Part shown: in pieces, positions 1 through 5,387 of the stretch
Position numbering within the stretch: position 1 is the first letter of the stretch
Layout of the letters: every line of letters starts with the position of its first letter
DNA from: MADRE2 sp964397015
GTDB taxonomy: Bacteria > Desulfobacterota > Desulfobacteria > Desulfobacterales > Desulfobacteraceae
Assembly (NCBI GenBank): GCA_964397015.1
Contig: CAYNHL010000179.1
Location: 1 to 5,387, forward strand
Length of the DNA: 5,387 bases
Reading direction: 5' to 3'
Notes under the pieces: model-generated
Seen by the model: only the letters and a program-made list of their open reading frames with translations
What the model was told of the DNA's origin: nothing
The model's database searches: none
Translations under genes and position numbers: made by a program

Positions 1-1031
1 AACTTTATAATCCGGGCACCCTTGTCCTGGCTGGAAGCCGTTATACACTTATAGATCCGGTTTACAGGCGGGTCAGGACCTGCGGCAGCAGGCGCGATGT
101 TCTTTTGACTTTCGGGGCTGCAGATCCAAAAAAAGTGGTGATAAAAGTTCTCGACATGCTCGAAGACAGACCCGGTATGGAGCGGCTGGTATTTCACGTG
201 CCCCTGTCTTCTCTGTCTCCCTGCCTGGATCTTCTGGAAAAGCGAAAAACCCGCCTGGATGTCCGTATTTACAAAGATCTGCCGGACCTTGGCCTGTTGT
301 ACGAGCGATGCGGTGTGGCCATAGGCGCACCGGGCATAAGTCTTCTGGAACGTCTGTATTGCGGCCTGCTCAACATTGCCATGATGGTGGCAAAGAACCA
401 GGAATCTGTCGGCCGGGCCCTGGGAAAAAAAGGCGCTGCAGTTTACCTCGGAGACATTGACCGCCTCGAACAAGGAACGCTTGAAACGGCATTGAGACGG
501 TTGACCGGGGACAATTCCCAAGCAGAGCAGCTTGAGCAAAATGCAGCCGGCATCATAGACGACAGGGGGCCTCAAAGGGTAACCGCCCGGGCTCTTCTCC
601 TGTTTTCCAGGGTCAGTCTCAGGCCCGCACGGCCCGGAGACAAGGATCTTTTGTACCAATGGCAGTGTGAACCCGGAGCGCGGCAGTATTTTGACAATCC
701 GGTGGTACCCAATAAAAAGGAACATGAGGCCTGGTTTGAAAAGGTTTTGTCAAGAACAGATACCGGGCTTTACATTATTGATTGGCGCGGTCTTGCGGTT
801 GGCTATCTCAGGCTGGATGACAGTGACGGTTACCGGCAGATATCGATCATGGTCGCCTCACAATACCGGGGCGCAGGATTTGCCAGGGCCGCATTGACTG
901 AGCTTTTGACAAGGTTTCCAGGAAAATACCGGGCAATTGTCCACCCTGACAATACTGCCTCACTGTCCCTTTTTGAGTCACAGGGGTTTATCCCGGGAGA
1001 AAAAGGGGGTTGTTTTTTATGGCAGGCCTGA
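1..1031 (+). CDS. pseG: PseG-like UDP-sugar hydrolase fused to PseH-like GNAT N-acetyltransferase (5'-truncated by window edge)
   Basis: The frame is open from codon 3-5 to the TGA at 1029-1031, giving 342 visible residues. The first residues (GSRYTLIDPVY, then LLTFGAAD) match the hinge and C-terminal half of PseG, so the true start lies upstream; roughly 130-140 residues including the catalytic His region are probably missing. A TTG at 105 falls inside the conserved LLTFG strand and is not a start. Visible residues 1 to about 195 are the GT-B-like PseG domain, with the late E...NQ element (SLLERLYCGL, then AKNQ). Residues about 204-342 (nt 612-1028) are a GNAT domain with the acetyl-CoA loop RGAGFA at 289-294 and a typical HPDNTASLSLFESQGF end. 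In the pseudaminic pathway PseH acetylates the 4-amine of the UDP-sugar and PseG then hydrolyses off UDP, so two consecutive cytoplasmic steps are joined. The classical GG-D is GAAD here. The next gene overlaps by 13 nt. Family is fairly sure; the exact sugar is inferred from the neighbouring PseI. Confidence 0.88.
   Translation, partial: LYNPGTLVLAGSRYTLIDPVYRRVRTCGSRRDVLLTFGAADPKKVVIKVLDMLEDRPGMERLVFHVPLSSLSPCLDLLEKRKTRLDVRIYKDLPDLGLLYERCGVAIGAPGISLLERLYCGLLNIAMMVAKNQESVGRALGKKGAAVYLGDIDRLEQGTLETALRRLTGDNSQAEQLEQNAAGIIDDRGPQRVTARALLLFSRVSLRPARPGDKDLLYQWQCEPGARQYFDNPVVPNKKEHEAWFEKVLSRTDTGLYIIDWRGLAVGYLRLDDSDGYRQISIMVASQYRGAGFARAALTELLTRFPGKYRAIVHPDNTASLSLFESQGFIPGEKGGCFLWQA
1005..1009 (+). 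promoter_or_regulatory. Shine-Dalgarno deciding the ATP-grasp start
   Basis: The purine run AAAAGGGGG ends 9 nt before ATG 1019, supporting that start over the in-frame TTG at 1010, which it directly abuts. A second GGGAG at 995-999 would sit 10 nt before TTG 1010, so the upstream start (three residues longer) is not excluded. The site lies within the 3' end of the preceding gene. Confidence 0.5.
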
Positions 1032-1930
1032 AAATTCTCATATCAGCAGGAGCATCTCCTGTGGCTGTCAGTATCATCAGGCACCTTGCTGCGCTCGGGC
1101 ATAAGGTTTATGCCATGGATGCCAGCAAAAAAGCGCTGCCCATGGTCAGGGGAATTGCCCACAAGGTTCTTTTGTCGCCTCTGGCCGATGATCCAGGGTA
1201 TATAGCTTTTATCAGTGAAAGAATGCAGACTGCGGACCTGTTCATCCCGTTTATCGATGAGGAAATCGACTGCCTGGTCAGGCATGGGGATGCCGGATTG
1301 TGGGAGCGCTGCCTGCTGCCCGAGATGGATACTGCACAAAAATGCATCCATAAAAAACAATTCCAGGCATTCTGTATAGAAAAGAACTTGCCGGTGGCAT
1401 CTGCTGCCTGTGGTGTGCCGGCGGTTTTCAAGCCGGATCTGGGAAGGGGCGGCAGGGGTGTTGTCATTATCAGGACTCCTGAGGCGCTTGCCGGCCTTTC
1501 AGGAGCCGACGGTGTTCTCCAGGCTTTTGTTCCGGGAAAAGAATACACGGTTGATGCCCTGTTTTCAAAAACAGGCAGGTTGATAAGGATTTCGGCACGA
1601 AGCCGGGATACGGCCAGCGGCGTGTCGACCATAGGGACCATTGCCGACCCGGGACCTTTTTACCCTGTAGTTGAACAGCTGGCAGGTGTCTTTGCGTTTC
1701 GATACCTTGTCAACATACAGTTTATAAAGGACTGTTCCGGCAGGCTGCATATTATTGAAATCAATCCGAGGGTGGCCGGCAGCATAATGTTCACGGTATA
1801 TTCAGGTCTTGACTTTTTAAGGGCGGCAATTGATATATACAGGGGTATACAACCGCAACTGCCCGGTGTGCAGAAAAAAATAAGGGTGCTGCGTTACTGG
1901 AGCGAGCATGTCGAGGATCTGGAAACATAA
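1019..1930 (+). CDS. ATP-grasp ligase, CarB/PylC-like
   Basis: This is a 303-residue cytoplasmic protein. Residues 1-35 form a Rossmann-like pre-ATP-grasp start (KILISAGASPVAVSIIRHL, ending YAMD), followed by LFIPFIDEEID at 74-84, typical of carbamoyl-phosphate-synthase-like ATP-grasp proteins. The ATP-binding elements are K138 in VFKPD, the glycine-rich loop GRGGRG at 142-147, and VPGKEYTVD at 171-179. The Mg2+-binding signature IEINPR is at 246-251 (E247, N249), followed by GS. ATP-grasp enzymes activate a carboxylate as an acyl phosphate and join it to an amine or thiol. Nothing in the sequence shows the substrate. It sits between PseG/H and PseI and next to a PIG-L deacetylase, so a plausible role is attaching an amino acid or other acyl group to an amine of the nonulosonate or its precursor. 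It starts 13 nt inside the preceding gene and its end overlaps the HAD gene by 23 nt. Family confident, function open. Confidence 0.85.
   Translation: MAGLKILISAGASPVAVSIIRHLAALGHKVYAMDASKKALPMVRGIAHKVLLSPLADDPGYIAFISERMQTADLFIPFIDEEIDCLVRHGDAGLWERCLLPEMDTAQKCIHKKQFQAFCIEKNLPVASAACGVPAVFKPDLGRGGRGVVIIRTPEALAGLSGADGVLQAFVPGKEYTVDALFSKTGRLIRISARSRDTASGVSTIGTIADPGPFYPVVEQLAGVFAFRYLVNIQFIKDCSGRLHIIEINPRVAGSIMFTVYSGLDFLRAAIDIYRGIQPQLPGVQKKIRVLRYWSEHVEDLET
1899..1902 (+). promoter_or_regulatory. Shine-Dalgarno of the HAD gene
   Basis: GGAG (within GGAGCGAG) lies 5 nt before ATG 1908, inside the end of the ATP-grasp gene. It supports the 23-nt overlapping start rather than a later internal one. Confidence 0.55.
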
Positions 1931-2537
1931 AAAATTACTGGCATCCTTTCAAACCGTACTGTTTGACCTGGATGGAACGCTTTTCGACAGTGAGCTTTTC
2001 TACAAAGGTGTGTTTGAAGACATGGGTGACTGGCTTGTGCAAAAAGGGGTACTGCCTGGCAAAGATCAATGGACAGCCTGTATGATGGGACAAAAATCTG
2101 CCCGCGGAGTTGATTACAGCCACCTGGTCGATGACGGACTGAGGTTTATGGGACTGCCATTATCACTCAAATCCGGGCTTATTTCCGTTTACCATAACCA
2201 TGACTGCCGTCATATTTACCTGGATGAACCGGAAGCCGGTTGTCTCGCCTTTTTGAAACAGGCCGGGAAAACTTTATGCCTGGTCACCAACGGGCGGACC
2301 ACCACCCAGGAATTGAAAATAAATCGGCTGGGTCTCTATGGCTTGATGGACAGGATCATTATCCTGGATCCCATGGCCGGCGATCCCCTGAAACCTGATC
2401 CCGCGGCCTTTGAGCGGCTGCAGGAAGAAACGGATAAAGGGACCGCCATAATGGTGGGAGACCGCTTTGACATTGACGGCCTTTTTGCAAAAAATGCAGG
2501 TATTGAGTTTCTGTGTGTGGGGTTTTATGGAGATTGA
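1908..2537 (+). CDS. HAD-superfamily hydrolase, phosphatase-like
   Basis: This is a 209-residue protein with all four HAD motifs. Motif I is LFDLDGTLFDSE with nucleophile D20 and acid/base D22. Motif II is LVTNG with T127. Motif III is K162 in DPLKPDP. Motif IV is MVGDRFDID with D185 and further acids D188 and D190. About 90 residues between motifs I and II form a helical C1-type cap, as in phosphoglycolate phosphatase and beta-phosphoglucomutase relatives. It is most likely a small-molecule phosphatase. The standard pseudaminic route has no sugar-phosphate intermediate needing removal (PseI uses the non-phosphorylated sugar), so the substrate is unknown. Placement between the ATP-grasp ligase and PseI suggests a side step, such as dephosphorylating the group added by the ligase; this is inference. 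ATG 1908 is chosen for its GGAG. The stop overlaps the PseI start by 11 nt. Confidence 0.85.
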   Translation: MSRIWKHKKLLASFQTVLFDLDGTLFDSELFYKGVFEDMGDWLVQKGVLPGKDQWTACMMGQKSARGVDYSHLVDDGLRFMGLPLSLKSGLISVYHNHDCRHIYLDEPEAGCLAFLKQAGKTLCLVTNGRTTTQELKINRLGLYGLMDRIIILDPMAGDPLKPDPAAFERLQEETDKGTAIMVGDRFDIDGLFAKNAGIEFLCVGFYGD

Positions 2538-3555
2538 CGGACGGAAAATAGGACCGGATCATCCTCCTTACATTATAGCGGAGATGTCCAACAACCATCT
2601 TGGCCACCTGGACAGGGCCAGGGATATCATTGAAGCGGCCCGGGATGCCGGGGCTGATGCAGTCAAAATACAGACCTTTGACCCTGACGCTTTGACCATA
2701 GATTGCTCGAAACCGGATTTTGTCATCAAAAGCCCTCTTTGGAAAGGAAAAACCTATTATCAGCTTTACAGTGAAATAGCCCTGCCCCTGGAATACACGG
2801 CCGATCTGTTCGCTTGTGCCCGGCGGGCCGGGATCACCCTGTTCAGTTCCCCGTTTGATGTAAAAACTGTTGATCTGCTCGTTGAGCAGGATTGTCCTGC
2901 TTTCAAGGTTGCATCGTTCGAAGCAGTCGATCCCGGGTTTCTTTTACATGTCGCGTCAACCGGGAAACCGGTCCTGATGTCCACGGGGGTCAGCTCGCTT
3001 GCCGATATTGAAACCGCGCTGCATGTCCTTGAAAAAAACGGCGCCGGACCGGTTCTGCTGTTCCACTGTGTCAGCCGGTATCCGGCCAGTCATGATTCTT
3101 TCAACCTGCGCGCGCTGCATGTGCTTCAAAAGTTTTCACCCTTTGTGGGACTGTCAGATCATTGCCCTGACAATACCGCGGCCCTGGCGGCTGTGGCAAT
3201 GGGAGCCTGTGCCGTTGAAAAGCACCTGACACTGTCTCGGCGCGACGGTGGGCCGGATGCGGCTTTTTCAATCGAACCGGACCAGATGAAGCAGTTGAAA
3301 AAAGACAGTGTCAAGGTATGGGAAAGCCTTGGCAGCGATAAGGTTTTTGAGAAAAAAAGGGCGGGGTTCGAGCACGCCCGCTCTTTGTATATTGTCAAGG
3401 ATGTAAAAAAAGGAGAGTCCCTGACCGCGGAAAACATCCGGAGCATCCGCCCAGGATACGGGCTGGTCCCGGTTTGTTACGACCGGGTGATCGGGAGGCG
3501 GTTCAACAATGACTTTGATGCCGGAACGGCATTGAAATGGGAGTATTTATCTTGA
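2527..3555 (+). CDS. pseI: Pseudaminic acid synthase (NeuB family)
   Basis: PseI condenses 2,4-diacetamido-2,4,6-trideoxy-L-altrose with phosphoenolpyruvate to give pseudaminic acid and phosphate, in the cytoplasm with a divalent metal. The protein has 342 residues, the usual family length. The TIM-barrel NeuB domain spans about 14-255: AEMSNNH 18-24, KIQT 47-50, SSPFD 107-111, FKVASFE 126-132, STG 152-154, SRYP 183-186, GLSDH 208-212, EKHLTLSR 231-238, GPDAAFS 242-248. The SAF (antifreeze-like) domain covers about 285-342 and includes NIRSIRPGYGL. The MS-NH, SSPFD and LTLSR...GPDAAFS wording is the PseI version rather than that of sialic (NeuB) or legionaminic (LegI) synthases. ATG 2527 is chosen because MEIDGRKIG is the normal N-terminus; a TTG 60 nt upstream would add 20 unrelated residues. 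A weak GGGG at 2519-2522 precedes it by 4 nt. It overlaps the HAD gene by 11 nt and the next gene by 4 nt. Confidence 0.95.
   Translation: MEIDGRKIGPDHPPYIIAEMSNNHLGHLDRARDIIEAARDAGADAVKIQTFDPDALTIDCSKPDFVIKSPLWKGKTYYQLYSEIALPLEYTADLFACARRAGITLFSSPFDVKTVDLLVEQDCPAFKVASFEAVDPGFLLHVASTGKPVLMSTGVSSLADIETALHVLEKNGAGPVLLFHCVSRYPASHDSFNLRALHVLQKFSPFVGLSDHCPDNTAALAAVAMGACAVEKHLTLSRRDGGPDAAFSIEPDQMKQLKKDSVKVWESLGSDKVFEKKRAGFEHARSLYIVKDVKKGESLTAENIRSIRPGYGLVPVCYDRVIGRRFNNDFDAGTALKWEYLS
3539..3543 (+). promoter_or_regulatory. Shine-Dalgarno deciding a TTG start of the PIG-L gene
   Basis: GGGAG lies 8 nt before TTG 3552 inside the last codons of pseI, and that TTG overlaps the pseI stop as TTGA. The competing ATG at 3537 lies partly on this motif and has no clear ribosome binding site of its own. 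Confidence 0.5.
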
Positions 3556-4205
3556 ACGTACTGGCACTGGTAGCCCATGGCGATGATGAAGTGATCGGGT
3601 GCGGCGGCGTGCTGGCCCGGCATGCGGACACAGGAGACAATGTGTACGTGGTTGTTGTGTCCGACGGGGTTTCCTGCCGTGAAGAAAATGACAAGAAAAA
3701 CCGGGACAACGCTCTTTTAAAAAGCTGCCGGATCCTGGGTATCAAACTTTTACACCAGTTTGATTTCAATGACAACCAGCTGGACAGCTACCCGCTTTTA
3801 GAGCTTGTCCGATCTGTGGACAGCTGCATAAGCCCTTTTAATTTTGATTGCGTGTACACCCACAGCAGGACAGATCTCAACGTGGACCACAGGGTGGTCC
3901 ATGACATTGCCCTGACTCTGTTCAGGCCCCAGCCAGGTGAAACGGTCCGGTCAATTTATGCCTTTGAAACCCTTTCCGCCACCCATTGGTACGGTCCGGA
4001 TCATGCCTTCTGCCCGCAAAGGTTTGTCGATGTATCCGCCTGCTGGGAAACAAAGATCAAAGCTCTGGAGGCATATGACATGGAACTGCGCAGATTTCCC
4101 CATGCCCGTTCGCGAAAGGCTGTCAAAGCCCTGGCCGAGTTCAGGGGAAGCACGGTCGGGATGGAAAAAGCGGAAGCCTTTGAGATCATCAGGATACTGG
4201 AATGA
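3552..4205 (+). CDS. PIG-L/LmbE-type zinc-dependent N-deacetylase
   Basis: This is a 217-residue protein from the TTG at 3552. The N-terminal signature is AHGDDE at 8-13 followed by CGG at 17-19; most members read AHPDDE, so Pro is Gly here. H9 and D12 would bind zinc and D11 act as general base. The third ligand is H113 in the NVDHRVVHD stretch at 110-118. These enzymes remove N-acetyl groups from sugars (GlcNAc-PI, MshB and LmbE relatives). Next to PseI, a likely substrate is an acetamido group of Pse or a precursor, exposing an amine for another acyl group. TTG 3552 gives the typical short MNVLALVAH start, has GGGAG 8 nt upstream and couples to the pseI stop by a 4-nt overlap; ATG 3537 would add five residues. 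The stop overlaps the next start as ATGA. There is no signal peptide, so it acts in the cytoplasm. Family sure, substrate inferred. Confidence 0.87.
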   Translation: MNVLALVAHGDDEVIGCGGVLARHADTGDNVYVVVVSDGVSCREENDKKNRDNALLKSCRILGIKLLHQFDFNDNQLDSYPLLELVRSVDSCISPFNFDCVYTHSRTDLNVDHRVVHDIALTLFRPQPGETVRSIYAFETLSATHWYGPDHAFCPQRFVDVSACWETKIKALEAYDMELRRFPHARSRKAVKALAEFRGSTVGMEKAEAFEIIRILE

Positions 4206-5365
4206 CCCAGATGCGATGCCCGGTATGTTCAGGCCGGAATCTCGAATCTTTTTTGTCACTGGACCATCAACCCGTTTACCAGCATCCTGTCCGGGATCCT
4301 TCTCTTGTCCCGGCGCCTTATTTTACCCACCTTACCTTTCATCTCTGCCGGGACTGCGGTCATGCCTTCCAGCCCGACCCTGACCTGGATGTTCTGGAAA
4401 GTATCTACCGGGATTATTATTACACCCCCCGTCCCGCTGATATCGGGGTTGGTTTCCAGGATGAATTCATCGATATCCTGGACATGGAGTTCGATTTGCT
4501 ATCCCGGGCCCGGCAATTTCTGGAAATAGGCTGTTCCGGCGGCGAGATGATCAGGAAAATTCTGCAGCTATATCCCGGCAGACAAGTGGCCGGATTTGAA
4601 CCCAACCATGCCACTGCAGCAGCGGCAGGATCGAGCGGAGGCACGATTTACCCTGTGTTTTTTACAAAAAAGTCGTCCCGGGATGCCGGCATTTGCGCAG
4701 ACATGATTTTCCACCGCCATGTCATCGAGCATATTGCCGATTTTGATGATTTTTTCGATGCACACCACGATGCGGCGCACCCTGATACAGTGCTGGTCAT
4801 CGAAACGCCCTGCCTGGACCGGTTTGCCCGACAAAAGAGCATGACACCCTTTCATGTGGAGCATCTCCATGTATTCAGCATTCATTCATTGAATGCTCTT
4901 TTGATGAAATTCAAATGGTTTTTAAAAGATTACAGGATCACGAAAAGCGGCAGCATGGTAGGGTGGTTTACCAGAAAACCGGCTCAAATAAATATCCCTT
5001 TTATTCGCCTGCCCCTGGATCTTTCCAGCTGGCTGGAAAAGAATAAAAAGATTCTATCCGCGGCAGCCCGGGGGAAAGAGATTGCCATCTGGGGAGCAGG
5101 GTCAGGCGGCATAAAGATTGTAAATTATTTCAATTTGAATCCTTCGGTCATTGTGGACAGTAACCCGGAAAAGACAGGCAGGGTATTTGCGGGATACGGC
5201 CATCTGCCTGTTCAGCAAGCGGACAGCTGGCTTGTGCAGGAGATATCCCGCAGCAGGTCGTGGCTGATAGTTGTCGCATCCTCGTATTACGATGAAATCA
5301 CGACCCATCTTAAAACAGCCGGATGGGAAGGGGAAATTGTAAAACCCTACGCCCTGTCAGACTGA
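4202..5365 (+). CDS. SAM-dependent methyltransferase with N-terminal zinc knuckle and C-methyltransferase-like C-terminal domain
   Basis: This 387-residue protein has three parts. An N-terminal zinc-binding unit carries C6-x2-C9 and C49-x2-C52 (CPVC, CRDCG). The SAM-binding Rossmann core covers about 100-205, with FLEIGCSGGEM at 106-116, acidic E133 in GFEPN and HVIEHI at 173-178. The C-terminal domain (about 290-385) starts with IAIWGAGSGGIK and has VIVDSNPEKTGR at 316-327, like the last domain of nucleotide-sugar C-methyltransferases such as TylC3, NovU or TcaB9. From memory of TcaB9, a Tyr-x-Glu-His catalytic stretch aligns with HVEH at 218-221, so Glu and His remain but Tyr is His. It may therefore methylate O or N rather than C. 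A sugar or sugar-acyl substrate fits the operon. AGGA at 4191-4194 precedes ATG 4202 by 7 nt, and the start overlaps the PIG-L stop by 4 nt. It is the last complete gene visible. Confidence 0.85.
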   Translation: MTQMRCPVCSGRNLESFLSLDHQPVYQHPVRDPSLVPAPYFTHLTFHLCRDCGHAFQPDPDLDVLESIYRDYYYTPRPADIGVGFQDEFIDILDMEFDLLSRARQFLEIGCSGGEMIRKILQLYPGRQVAGFEPNHATAAAAGSSGGTIYPVFFTKKSSRDAGICADMIFHRHVIEHIADFDDFFDAHHDAAHPDTVLVIETPCLDRFARQKSMTPFHVEHLHVFSIHSLNALLMKFKWFLKDYRITKSGSMVGWFTRKPAQINIPFIRLPLDLSSWLEKNKKILSAAARGKEIAIWGAGSGGIKIVNYFNLNPSVIVDSNPEKTGRVFAGYGHLPVQQADSWLVQEISRSRSWLIVVASSYYDEITTHLKTAGWEGEIVKPYALSD

Positions 5366-5387
5366 TTTGACAGCGGCTGCCATCCTG

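Noticed and set aside
2467..2526. Upstream TTG start for pseI, adding 20 residues
   Set aside because: The added residues are an out-of-frame reading of the HAD motif IV region and do not belong to PseI; ATG 2527 gives the standard N-terminus.
1..3555. Legionaminic or sialic acid pathway instead of pseudaminic
   Set aside because: Those routes use a hydrolysing 2-epimerase (NeuC/LegG), not a GT-B-like PseG, and the synthase motifs are of the PseI type.
4877..4897. AGCATTCA/TGAATGCT inverted repeat (8-bp arms, 5-nt loop) followed by CTTTT, resembling a terminator
   Set aside because: It lies in the middle of the methyltransferase coding region, is AT-rich and weak, and has too short a T run.
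5022..5039. TTTCCAG/CTGGAAA hairpin
   Set aside because: Short arms inside coding sequence with no T tract; likely chance.
73..5308. Many open frames on the minus strand and in other + frames (for example + 3937-4383, - 1108-1641)
   Set aside because: All lie within well-supported genes, show no recognisable family motifs and have low-complexity, Arg/Pro/Ser-rich shadow translations.
5354..5373. CTGTCA/TGACAG inverted repeat across the last stop codon, as a possible terminator
   Set aside because: Only 6-bp arms with an 8-nt loop and no following T tract; the window ends too soon to judge.
5366..5387. Possible start of another gene (TTG at 5367)
   Set aside because: Only 22 nt remain and no ribosome binding site is visible; it cannot be supported.

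Overview
The window is a compact, single-direction block of six genes, all on the + strand, from a bacterial nonulosonic (sialic-acid-like) sugar locus. The two genes that set the theme are a UDP-sugar hydrolase/N-acetyltransferase fusion of the PseG-PseH type, cut by the left edge, and a pseudaminic acid synthase (PseI). PseH and PseG perform consecutive steps in making the free 6-deoxy-L-altrose sugar, and PseI condenses that sugar with phosphoenolpyruvate to give pseudaminic acid (Pse). The other enzymes of the route (PseB dehydratase, PseC aminotransferase, PseF CMP-transferase) are not in this window and would be expected mainly upstream.

Layout: about 1-1031, 3' part of the PseG-like/GNAT fusion; 1019-1930, ATP-grasp ligase of the CarB/PylC type; 1908-2537, HAD-family phosphatase-like hydrolase; 2527-3555, PseI; 3552-4205, PIG-L/LmbE-type zinc deacetylase; 4202-5365, three-part methyltransferase (N-terminal CxxC/CxxC zinc knuckle, SAM-binding Rossmann core, C-terminal nucleotide-sugar C-methyltransferase-like domain). 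Every junction overlaps (13, 23, 11, 4 and 4 nt with the starts chosen here), so there is no intergenic space, internal promoter or terminator. This implies one polycistronic message with translational coupling. Only 22 nt follow the last stop.

The four accessory genes are not part of the standard Pse pathway. A deacetylase, an ATP-dependent carboxylate-amine ligase, a phosphatase-like enzyme and a methyltransferase together suggest replacement of an N-acetyl group by another acyl or aminoacyl group, followed by methylation. The product would be a decorated Pse for flagellin, O-antigen or capsule. That is inference; no substrate can be read from the sequence.

Organism: moderate G+C, tight overlaps and some TTG starts suit a Gram-negative or deep-branching environmental bacterium. 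A Desulfobacterota-like source is my impression only and cannot be proved here. I see no RNA genes, mobile elements, CRISPR arrays or long repeats.
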